From positions 1 to 14,477 of the forward strand of contig NWUY0300062798.1 of assembly GCA_004151065.3 (NCBI GenBank): a DNA stretch of 14,477 nucleotides. Reading direction: 5' to 3'. Below, in pieces: positions 7,958 to 14,477 of this stretch; the stretch's first letter is position 1; the number at the start of each line of letters is the position of its first letter. The DNA is from Larix sibirica (Eukaryota; Streptophyta; Pinopsida; Pinales; Pinaceae). The notes beneath the pieces are model-generated. The model was not told the DNA's origin. It searched no databases and saw only the letters and a program-made list of their open reading frames with translations. Position numbers and translations under genes: made by a program.

Positions 7958-8303
7958 GCAAGCAATTTTTTCCCTAACAACTAGGGTTGACTATTAATAG
8001 AGAAAGGGAGATACCACTGGTACTATTACCCTAGGGTATTGGTCTAAATTCAAGCAATTGAACAAATATCTAAGAATACAAAGATAATGAACCAATAAAA
8101 GGAGATGAATGAACCTATATTTTGTTGGTTTTCCTCAATCCATCTCCTCCTCCAAGGATTCAATGTATCCCACCATCAAATCTACACACATGGAGACAAG
8201 AGACCTTTTTCAAATACCTTTTGTCACCATACAGTTGTAAGCCAAATCATAAATCATTGACATAAATAAATTACCTTAGTTAATCTATTAGGAGGGTTAA
8301 GCC

Positions 8304-8311
8304 CTTTTATA
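8304..8311 (-). promoter_or_regulatory. TATA-box-like sequence (minus strand)
   Basis: The minus strand reads GGTATAAAAGGGC, a strong plant-type TATA box in G/C-flanked context. Confidence 0.4.
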
Positions 8312-8344
8312 CCAATAATATTCAAACCCAAAGACAATAGAATT

Positions 8345-8352
8345 GGGGGGGG
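8345..8352. repeat. G8 homopolymer
   Basis: Run of eight G in AT-rich surroundings; prone to length error in sequencing. Confidence 0.85.
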
Positions 8353-8672
8353 ATAACATACATCTATTAAAAATGATGAAATACAACATGCATAAGTATT
8401 CCCAATCGTGTTGTAGGAACTCCTAGAACCAAAGGCTAAGTCCCTCTTCAACCCAAGACACTCAGGCATATCACTCATAAGTCTTGAACCTTCTCTTGCA
8501 TATAAGGAAGACATCATAGGATAACGCCAACATACAAATGGGAAGATGTCTCAAAGACAAGGATATCTAAGGGGGGAATAAACCATAAAAAATCAGGGAT
8601 CAAGGAATTTCTTCTAGCAAAATAATTTATTTTCATGACTTTCTATTTATTTTCATTTCCAAGGCCCACATG

Positions 8673-8685
8673 CCCTCCGGGAGGG
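8673..8685. repeat. Perfect short palindrome CCCTCC-G-GGAGGG
   Basis: Six-base perfect inverted repeat around a single G. It directly adjoins, and shares three bases with, the next palindrome. Confidence 0.9.
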
Positions 8686-8712
8686 AAAGGTGTGTGGCCA
8701 TACACCTTTCTC
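8683..8712. repeat. 30-nt near-perfect palindrome centred on TGGCCA
   Basis: The core AAAGGTGTGTGGCCATACACCTTT region (8686-8709; key bases AAAGGTGT / ACACCTTT around GTGGCCAT) is self-complementary apart from one G/A position on each arm, and extends by a G-C, a G-T and a G-C pair outward. It may bind a dimeric factor or simply form a hairpin. Confidence 0.85.
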
Positions 8713-8925
8713 AAGGGAGAAGTGAGTGGGGATCAAAACTTTCAGTTTTGTAGTAAATTGAAATGGGAAGAAATGAAGTTGTTTCATGAGGTGGTGACCA
8801 TCATTTGGGATGACCCTGATTATGGAATTCAAGGTCATTATAAACTATTCGGGTATTTTCTAGTGATTGGGAACAATTGGAACCAAATTAGGGACAATTG
8901 GATGTTGTTTGGGAGGCTCTAATGC

Positions 8926-8978
8926 CATTAGGGTCACCTTGATGCTGTTAGGGTCATTAGGGTTCCATTAGGGTCACT
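8926..8978 (+). repeat. Cluster of short ATTAGGGTC repeats
   Basis: Within about 50 bp the plus strand has CATTAGGGTCAC, TGTTAGGGTCATTAGGGTT and CCATTAGGGTCAC, that is, four TTAGGGT units. They are irregularly spaced, so this is not a telomere tract. The cluster lies just upstream of the TATA box at 8996. Confidence 0.75.
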
Positions 8979-8995
8979 AGAGTGCTAACTAGTTC

Positions 8996-9003
8996 TATAA
9001 AAA
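8996..9003 (+). promoter_or_regulatory. TATA-box-like sequence (plus strand)
   Basis: TATAAAAA preceded by a short-repeat cluster. Plausible promoter of a lost LTR element; no downstream gene is visible. Confidence 0.35.
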
Positions 9004-9561
9004 ACACCCATAATGTGTGAGGTCAGAAGGGGAGCTGATGTATGAAATACATTATAATACATGGGAAAAGAAGCTAAGTGGTATTAGGTGGATGTCCTTG
9101 AACGACGGTCCTAGAAAGTACCTTTAAAATAGATCAATGTGTCAGATAATATTTTTTCCTCGAGGCGAGCATACCCATTCTAAAGTATAATTAAGAATGG
9201 AGACCAAATCAAGTACATTTTGTATCCATGGAGTATATAAGATGCTTAATCATGGCCATGATAATTATACACATTGGATCCATGCCAAAATAGATAATAT
9301 CTATGATCAAATACAAAGTGGATCTATGTCTCAATAAATATCCCGAGAATAACTAGAACTAGAGTGAGTAAAAACTAGTTCTCCATATGTTACCGATGTT
9401 GTGTAATGTATGGTACAATCTTAATCAACTCAAGCATTAGAAAATTAGCTAGTGATATTGTAGCCAAAGGTCTTATATCCAAGCCATCGAGATGTACATG
9501 TCCTTACAATTTGAATAGATGATTTGATATTGAACACGGGGGACACCGTTTAATTACCGAT

Positions 9562-9606
9562 CATTGATGTATACCGTTAACAAATGCGAGGGATCTCACA
9601 AATGAT
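9562..9606 (+). repeat. Imperfect direct repeat, copy 1 (partner 9697-9742)
   Basis: Shares CATTGATGTAT exactly with 9697-9707, followed by an aligned stretch with a GAGGGA core and a conserved TGAT end. Spacing is 135 bp. Confidence 0.6.
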
Positions 9607-9696
9607 GATATTGGGCATCAACGTACTTAACACATTCTAGCAAGTGTGAATAGAAGTGTTGGATTCAAACAATTGTAGAATCTATCGAGTAGGAGA

Positions 9697-9742
9697 CATT
9701 GATGTATTCCCATTGCTAATAGTGAGGGAACTTGCCACTGAT
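9697..9742 (+). repeat. Imperfect direct repeat, copy 2 (partner 9562-9606)
   Basis: See partner. The end of this copy overlaps the left arm of the hairpin at 9727-9762. Confidence 0.6.
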
Positions 9743-9762
9743 AGTTGCAAGTGACAAGTTCC
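9727..9762. repeat. Inverted repeat GGAACTTG...CAAGTTCC
   Basis: Eight perfect base pairs, one mismatch, then four more (CACT/AGTG) around a loop of about 10 nt. Confidence 0.8.
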
Positions 9763-10675
9763 AAGGTAATCAAAGGTGTCTAAATCCCATTCCTAGAGAC
9801 AAATGAGTTGAAGCCAATGGGAAGAGATCCATTGAAAGGGATACAATGAGGCATATCCCATCAACCAAAATGAGGAAGTATAAGAAATTGATTTGTTTTG
9901 GAAAGGTGTTGGACAAAGATTTGCAAGGACATACCACTGAGTACGTATCTCACATGCACCAAATATAAATAACACATAGCAGATACCCTCAGAGCAACAA
10001 TCAATAATGAAATTAATTGAAATAGGCGATTACTTCCACACATTATGAAAATTAAATCCAAGGTACAATAGGAATCTGAAAATATGAGTAAAGGTCTTGG
10101 AATCAAACTTATGGGAAACCGTTGAATCAATGACTAATGAAGAGATGCCATCTATTGAGTGCAAGGTAATATACCAATGATGAAAATCTGCCTAGGGTTC
10201 CAACAACTCTAGGTCAACTTCTCAAACCAATGTGTCATCATCCATGACAAGTGACTGGCTAATGATAAGTCAATAGGGACGTTCCGCACTAGCACATCTA
10301 TGAACATTGGTTATGATGATACAAACTGAGAGTAAATTGAAAATAGGGAATACTGACCTACATGGTGAGGGAAATTGAAGAAAGGTTGACATAGGCTAAA
10401 GACAACCCTTGAACATTAGCATGACACAATGGCGACTTGGGAAGCATTATGCACAAAGGGAACAATGATATAAATCTGCAATGCAAGAGGCATTAATAGA
10501 TTCTCCATAGTGATAAGAAGAGTAACCAAATGGAGGAGTATAAATTCAAAGATCATGGTTTAGCTCCTAAAGCAATACTAAAAACCCAACTTGTTGAGAA
10601 GACTCGAAACTGGTGCTTTTGTTCAAGGGTGATATGACTTGACTTGCTGCCATCAACAATAGCAAATATCTAACA

Positions 10676-10700
10676 ACTCTCCCCCCTCTCTTTTTTTTTC
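10676..10700 (-). other. Polypurine-tract-like sequence next to a possible LTR edge
   Basis: The minus strand reads GAAAAAAAAAGAGAGGGGGG and then AGAGT before TGTTAGATA (from 10675 downward). A purine tract immediately before a TG is the usual junction between the internal region and the 3' LTR, where plus-strand DNA synthesis is primed. No integrase or env-like sequence is recognisable upstream on the minus strand, so a simple low-complexity tract is equally possible. Confidence 0.3.
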
Positions 10701-10984
10701 TATAAATATTTTATTATTGTATCTTTTTCATATTATAAATCCCAAAAATCAATAAAGTGTGCTATATTACAATTGAGGAGATGAGTGTTGCATGGCGTGC
10801 AACTATATTCCAAGTGCATGTAACATACATATTCAAAACAAAACTCAATAAAGGGATGTGCAGGATGTGTAGATACATTTGAATGTATCCTATGGTAATT
10901 TTTTTGAGAAGTGGATACAATAAATGCAAATGCTAGCGGCCAAGGAGAATGGATAAACAATAAGCAACAAATGGAGAGCCACGA

Positions 10985-10999
10985 TGGGAATTGAACCCA
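10985..10999 (-). other. tRNA T-arm / pol III box-B-like motif
   Basis: The minus strand reads TGGGTTCAATTCCCA, with the GGTTCAA..CC core of a tRNA T arm and pol III box B. No convincing D arm, anticodon arm or acceptor stem lies upstream, so this is not a tRNA gene. It could be a fragment of a tRNA-derived SINE. Confidence 0.35.
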
Positions 11000-11579
11000 A
11001 AACTCCAAGCAATGGTATGCGATACAACAACACAACGAAAACAAAAGTCTTGGGATGCCCATATAGGGAATGACCAGAAAAATATTGAGAGGAAGTTATG
11101 CAACTTCAACACAAAGTCATGGTGGGGCTAAAAGGGATTACCAATCCTAATAGAGGTCTTCAACATGGGAACCAATTAAATAAATATGGTTCTACCTAGT
11201 TTACCCATGTTTTGTAGTCTCCACCACACAAATTATGACTTATAAAAATGAAGGGTTAATGTTGAAATTTGATGGGGTGGATCTGGAGGTAGAATGGAAC
11301 AAATAAGGATAATGCAAAATGAAAGGCAAAAAATCCTACCCTATATGCTAGTTTTGAATTCTATACTTGTTAAATGGACGCTTTGCAAATAAATGATCAA
11401 CATATAAATGTTTTCAAAGTCCTATGAATTCCTATGAGCTTGTAATATAAAAAAAATTCTAGAAAGCACATTAGTGATGGCAAATATATCATGAAAAATA
11501 TAATAGGAAACTCAAACTATAGATAAGTGGGTAAAATGCAAAATAAATTACTTTTACTATAATGTCCCTAAAATTTGTA

Positions 11580-11599
11580 ATTATTATTATTTTTTTTTT
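11580..11599. repeat. ATT microsatellite followed by T run
   Basis: (ATT)-type repeat passing into nine or ten T residues. Confidence 0.85.
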
Positions 11600-12094
11600 C
11601 TCTGTATGGGCTAATGTTGTCATTTGGATCAAATATTTAGTAAATTAACCTCAGCACTGTAAATAAATGGAAGATCTATCACTTATAATTGGTATGGAAG
11701 TTTATAATCTTGTTTATGATTCTCTGCTTTGATCTAGCTGATGTTAATGGACCCATTTATAATTTTCAGAAGTAATGTTTTGGTGATGATCTTAATACTC
11801 CATATCAAGCCAATATTTATAATATGTTTTGTTTGATGGCTAGTTTTATGTATGCTTAAACTCTAATGGTTTATTTTAAATGTGTGAAATTCCTCCTTTA
11901 AATGTATCTTTATAAATCCTAAAAGCTTGAAGGGTTTGAGAAAGGTGGCAATGGGCCTGGCTTACTTAGCTATATGCTAAAGCATACATTTACCTTTGTT
12001 TCATAGGTGCTTTTAAAAGAATGACTCTAAGCCTAACACTTTAAAGTTGGAAACAATATAATAGATTATTGATAAAACATAAATGTGAGATTAT

Positions 12095-12185
12095 TGTGCT
12101 TTGGTGGTAAAATCGAATTGGTAAAAGATTGTCACTCTCTACTATGGAGAGTGGGTAAGTATTTCGATACTAGTGTAGGTGGGTG
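12095..12185 (+). mobile_element. SINE-like pol III module, copy 1
   Basis: The segment holds a box-A-like stretch (TGGTGGTAAAATCGAATTGG, 12102-12121), the phrase GGTAAAAGATTGT, and a degenerate box-B-like TTTCGATAC (12161-12169) followed by TAGTGTAGGTGGGTGG. A second copy with the same order is at 12440-12533. The right part of the element may run to about 12410 (TTGAATGTGGCCATG... to CTCTAACCC), including another TTTGAAT box-B-like core at 12320. No poly(A) or poly(T) tail or target-site duplication is evident. The SINE call is inferred from motif order and duplication, not from a family I can name. Confidence 0.4.
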
Positions 12186-12439
12186 GCATTAAATGTTTCC
12201 CATGAGGTGGCCATGGAATCGTGATGCCCAGCTGGAGTAGGGTAAACCCTAAGCGACTAGTTGGTTTTGTTGTAGTTTTACATTTGCTGCTTTGGTGGAG
12301 GGAGAGCAGGTCTCTCAGGGTTTGAATGTGGCCATGAGCGTGGCTCAGGCCTGTGCTCATCTAAATGGTTGGATAGCATGAGGTTAGTATTTAAGGTAAC
12401 CTTTGTATCTCTAACCCTTTGCTTAATATTTTCGATACC

Positions 12440-12533
12440 ACAATTTCGATTTGCTAAAGATTGTGGCTAATGCATTTAACTTGTCTTTTGACAGGGTTTT
12501 TTACATTGGGGATTCGAGCCCAGCGTGGGTGGA
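12440..12533 (+). repeat. SINE-like pol III module, copy 2
   Basis: Repeats the order of copy 1: TTTCGATTTGCTAAAGATTGTGGC (compare the TCGAATTGGTAAAAGATTGT core of copy 1), then GGGGATTCGAGCCC, a near-perfect box B / T arm (about 12508-12521), and then AGCGTGGGTGG (compare AGTGTAGGTGGGTGG). The interval between the two boxes is slightly longer than in copy 1. Confidence 0.4.
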
Positions 12534-13189
12534 ATGAATGAGAAGAGGGTTTTTTTAAGGATACAAAATTTTCTGGGTAAGCCTGGTCCATAGTGACCCT
12601 TTCCTTCCCTCATGCGAATGTTTTCTAAACTAGTTTCTTTCTGAGGAGTTTGCTCACTGTGTAATTTTTTGAGTGGTTAACCATTCGAGGTTTTGGAACT
12701 TATTTGTAATGCTCAGTTTTCTTTTTGGTAACTCGTGGACAGATTTGTTGTATGGTCGACTTGGCTCTGTGAGAAGTATAAGCTACAGTGTTGATTTATG
12801 TATGAATCCTGTGTAGGTGTTTTGGAACAGAGGATGTCCAAATTGGCTCCTAGCTTATGTATAACTGGACTATGACTTCTGTGGTTGAAAATTCGATTTA
12901 TAAATAATATATAATTGTTATTTTGGCCTCCATTTAGTACTCAAGAATTCGTGAAGATGTTCGTGATTATTTTGTTGCTCCTGTAGGAATGCATTTTTGA
13001 CTCTGTGTGGTTGTTAAGACTAAATCTAGAAACGTTGAATGCCCCCTCTCTAGTAATTGACATCCTTTTTACTCTTTAGAAAATCTACATTTGGTTTTGG
13101 CAGAGTCCTAAGGTTAAACAATGATTCAGGGAAAGTATAAGTTTACTTCTAGTTTGTTTCTGGGTTTAAGCAGTAATCGTATCATTCCA

Positions 13190-13307
13190 AGTTTGAAGGC
13201 AAAGCCTCTATCTGTAATTTATTTATAATTTTTATGTATTTTAGTTTTGGAAACACTGCCTCTGTTATTAGGCGTTTTAGTTTGAGGGAAAAAGCCTCTG
13301 TGTAGGG
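13190..13307 (+). repeat. Three-copy short tandem repeat with GCCTCTRT core
   Basis: Units at 13190-13217, 13243-13272 and 13279-13307 each run AGTTT(G/T)...GGAAA-type purines followed by GCCTCT(A/G)T and a (T/G)TA end. Copies are diverged and unevenly spaced. Confidence 0.6.
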
Positions 13308-13754
13308 ATGATGGTGAAACGTATACCTTAGAGATAATTTAAATGGGAAAATGTTTTATATAATTTTTTATGGGCAAATCCCTAACCTTGTTTCGTGCTT
13401 CTAGTCTTTTGTTTTTAATTTGGTTGTGGTAGCACTCAGGGGATTCGATCTTAAGTCTGAAATTTAGTGGGATTTAAATGGTTTGAAATCTGAAGCCTTA
13501 CATGCTTTAAATAAAATGGCTAGTTAGTTTGAGAAGGATCTGGGCCTGTGGTTTACACGATTTCAATTTCTATGAAATGGTTTGATTTAATTTTGATGTT
13601 CATCGTGGATTTTAATATGTTTGTGTGATTCTGCGTGAATCCTGTCAGTGCTTAAATTTTGATTTAATAATTTAAAGTTTGACCTACAAAATTCGTTGAG
13701 CGCTTTTACTAAAGGTAAAGGTACTGTGTAATAAACTCTGAGTTAGTTAATTAT

Positions 13755-13782
13755 TTCGAAAACCTAGGGTCTAGGTTTCGAA
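13755..13782. repeat. Hairpin TTCGAAAACCTAG-GGT-CTAGGTTTCGAA
   Basis: Twelve base pairs with one bulged A around a three-base loop. Confidence 0.85.
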
Positions 13783-13946
13783 GAGAATCGATTTCTGGTT
13801 TGAGACAATTCTGCTGTAAAAGAAAATTTGATCAGCCTTTGTTTTGGGGAAAAGTTATACTCTTACGAAATGTCCAAAGTTTGGACAGTCATAACGTGAT
13901 CTTGTTTAAAATAAAGTTTAATTAAAGTAATTTATAGAAAGGCTGG

Positions 13947-13984
13947 GATCTAGCACAAGCTAGCGTAGCTAGCTCTGCTAGATC
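13947..13984. repeat. Compact 38-nt hairpin built on AGCTAGC / GCTAGCT
   Basis: The outer stem GATCTAGCA / TGCTAGATC (9 bp, perfect) is followed by a small CA/C bulge, an inner stem AGCTAGC / GCTAGCT (7 bp, perfect) and a GTA loop. That is sixteen perfect pairs in 38 nt. Confidence 0.9.
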
Positions 13985-14362
13985 GTGGGACTAAAAGAAA
14001 ATTAGGGAAAAGATTGATGTCTAGGTTTACAATTATGCATAAAGAATTTCTCAAAAGTAAATGTTTACCCTAGGGAGCCAATGCCTTAGCCCTTGCTCCC
14101 AAATATCCAATGATAACCAGAATTCTAATGAAAAGAGAATTTACAGTTTCACAGGAATTTAATCCTAGCTCTCAGCCTGAAATATTCTAGGAACTTGAAA
14201 TGGAATTATAAGTTCTTACCCGAACTCTTGTAGATTGGATCTCTTTTTTTTTATAACCTACACACCTCAAACACTAATTAATGAAATCAAATACTATTTG
14301 CTGACCTGTAGGATTTTAACTGGATAACTTTGGGACTACCATGTTCCTCCCAACCATGACCC

Positions 14363-14380
14363 AGAACCATTCTTGGTTCT
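14363..14380. repeat. Small hairpin AGAACCA-TTCT-TGGTTCT
   Basis: Seven perfect base pairs with a four-base loop. Short enough to be chance. Confidence 0.7.
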
Positions 14381-14477
14381 AAATCAGACCCCCCGCCCCA
14401 ATATGGCTCCAACATGAAAGAGAACCTAGAGAACCTAAGGCAGACAGCTGATTGCAATTCAATCCTGGAATATTACT

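Larger units (their letters stand above)
7960..8620 (-). other. Possible LTR or promoter-like segment on the minus strand
   Basis: Read on the minus strand, this stretch has a good TATA box (8304-8311) and, about 290 bp further down, a TGGTATC (8010-8016) that matches the first seven bases of the common Met-tRNA primer-binding site. That order and spacing fit U3-TATA-R-U5-PBS. The rest of the primer site does not match and no gag follows. An 87-codon frame (8254-8517) spans the putative U3; its translation resembles no family I know, and it may be open by chance. No second copy lies in the window. Confidence 0.3.
8640..9060 (+). other. Possible LTR U3 or promoter-like segment on the plus strand
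   Basis: This segment has less AT than its surroundings. It contains two adjoining palindromes (8673-8712), two GGGA(A)CAATTGGA copies (about 8869-8902), a cluster of ATTAGGGTCA-type repeats (about 8926-8978), and then a TATA box at 8996-9003. Short repeated elements upstream of a TATA box are typical of LTR U3 regions. An open frame at 8635-8922 runs through it but has no family features. No partner LTR is visible. Confidence 0.3.
9061..10675. other. 1.6 kb without recognisable genes
   Basis: The only open frames (9793-9975 and 9861-10130, both minus) are short, hydrophobic and without family features. The stretch holds an imperfect repeat pair (9562-9606, 9697-9742) and a hairpin (9727-9762). 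If the purine tract at 10676-10700 is real, much of this could be a long LTR on the minus strand starting TGTTAG at 10675; a TGTTAG on the plus strand at 8945 would be the matching inverted end. This is inference. Confidence 0.3.
10701..12085. other. 1.4 kb without recognisable genes
   Basis: Plus strand A-rich to about 11580. The 109-codon minus-strand frame at 10733-11062 is Cys-, His- and Phe-rich with no family features, and it contains the T-arm-like motif below; I regard it as a chance frame. An ATT microsatellite with a T run is at 11580-11599. Nothing else is supported. Confidence 0.4.
12534..14477 (+). other. T/G-rich, intron-like or spacer sequence without genes
   Basis: From about 12.5 to 13.7 kb the plus strand is clearly richer in T than A and in G than C, as in plant introns transcribed in this direction. 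Splice-like sites occur (TTTTGACAG ending near 12494; GGTAAGCC near 12575; TTTTGGCAG near 13104), but no enclosed frame shows protein character. The last 500 bases are neutral and slightly C-rich, with a short CCCCCCGCCCC run near 14390. A three-copy repeat and three hairpins are listed separately. Confidence 0.3.

Noticed and set aside
8926-8978. Telomere-like TTAGGG units
   Set aside because: Only four units with irregular spacing, and plant telomeres are usually TTTAGGG. They fit short promoter repeats better.
10930-11005. Possible tRNA gene on the minus strand
   Set aside because: A good T arm is present, but no matching acceptor strands, D arm or anticodon arm could be found at the right distances.
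10733-11062. 109-codon minus-strand frame rich in Cys and His
   Set aside because: Cys and His are scattered with no regular finger spacing, and a tRNA T-arm-like motif lies inside. Most likely open by chance.
12142-12360. 72-codon minus-strand frame
   Set aside because: It lies entirely over the SINE-like repeat, with Thr/His/Ser-rich low-complexity translation; no family recognised.
12494-12576. Possible exon between an AG acceptor and a GGTAAG donor
   Set aside because: One frame is open, but the segment contains the SINE-like box B module and has no protein-family character.
1-14477. CRISPR arrays, bacterial operons, ribosome binding sites, rRNA, organellar inserts
   Set aside because: No regularly spaced identical repeats, no ribosome-binding-site-led gene clusters, no rRNA or plastid/mitochondrial gene motifs. 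All recognisable coding is plant retrotransposon.

Overview
This is gene-free repetitive plant nuclear DNA, most likely from a gymnosperm (conifer-type) genome. The sequence is AT-rich by eye and every long reading frame is broken. The coding matches I recognise are all retrotransposon proteins: a plant LINE with a zf-RVT knuckle and a C-terminal RNase H, and Ty3/Gypsy gag and protease. The LINE RNase H is of the FFDG / GTNN.AEL / DS / AD.LS type, which I associate with large conifer genomes. The species call is inference; 'land plant' is much safer than 'conifer'. Nothing looks bacterial, organellar or viral in the animal or crop sense, and I found no intact gene.

Layout. At 1-1370 there is a 114-codon open frame on the minus strand (143-487, with two N bases) that I cannot assign. 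It is followed by non-coding sequence with a TATA-like box and, near 1350, a short motif like the primer-binding leader of plant LTR elements. At 1810-3720 (minus) lies the best-supported feature, the 3' half of a LINE ORF2: RT thumb/connection, zf-RVT and RNase H, broken by stops and at least three frameshifts. Directly against it at about 3764-4295 (plus) is a decayed Gypsy protease whose catalytic Asp is missing.

At 4371-7957 (plus) two diverged direct repeats of about 460 bp (4371-4833 and 7340-7802) look like LTRs of one family. Between them is a decayed gag-like stretch ending in a broken zinc knuckle. A second, shorter repeat (6338-6487 and 7810-7957) lies inside the gag-like part and again just after the second LTR. 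The order protease-LTR-gag-LTR-gag start suggests a head-to-tail array of one old Gypsy family with large internal deletions.

At 7960-9060 there are two LTR- or promoter-like stretches pointing away from each other, with TATA boxes at 8304 (minus) and 8996 (plus) and a pair of adjoining palindromes. 9060-12080 has no recognisable coding; it contains an imperfect repeat pair, a purine tract on the minus strand near 10680 that could mark an LTR edge, and one tRNA-T-arm-like motif. 12090-12535 carries two copies of a pol III-box-like, SINE-like module. From 12535 to the end the plus strand is rich in T and G, like a plant intron or a transcribed spacer, with a three-copy short repeat and several hairpins but no exon I can support.

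No genes work together here: the window is a mosaic of dead elements inserted in or next to each other. I did not find a new biological system. The most rewarding items to check are the Gypsy array, the duplicated SINE-like module, the unassigned 114-codon frame and the compact hairpin at 13947-13984.
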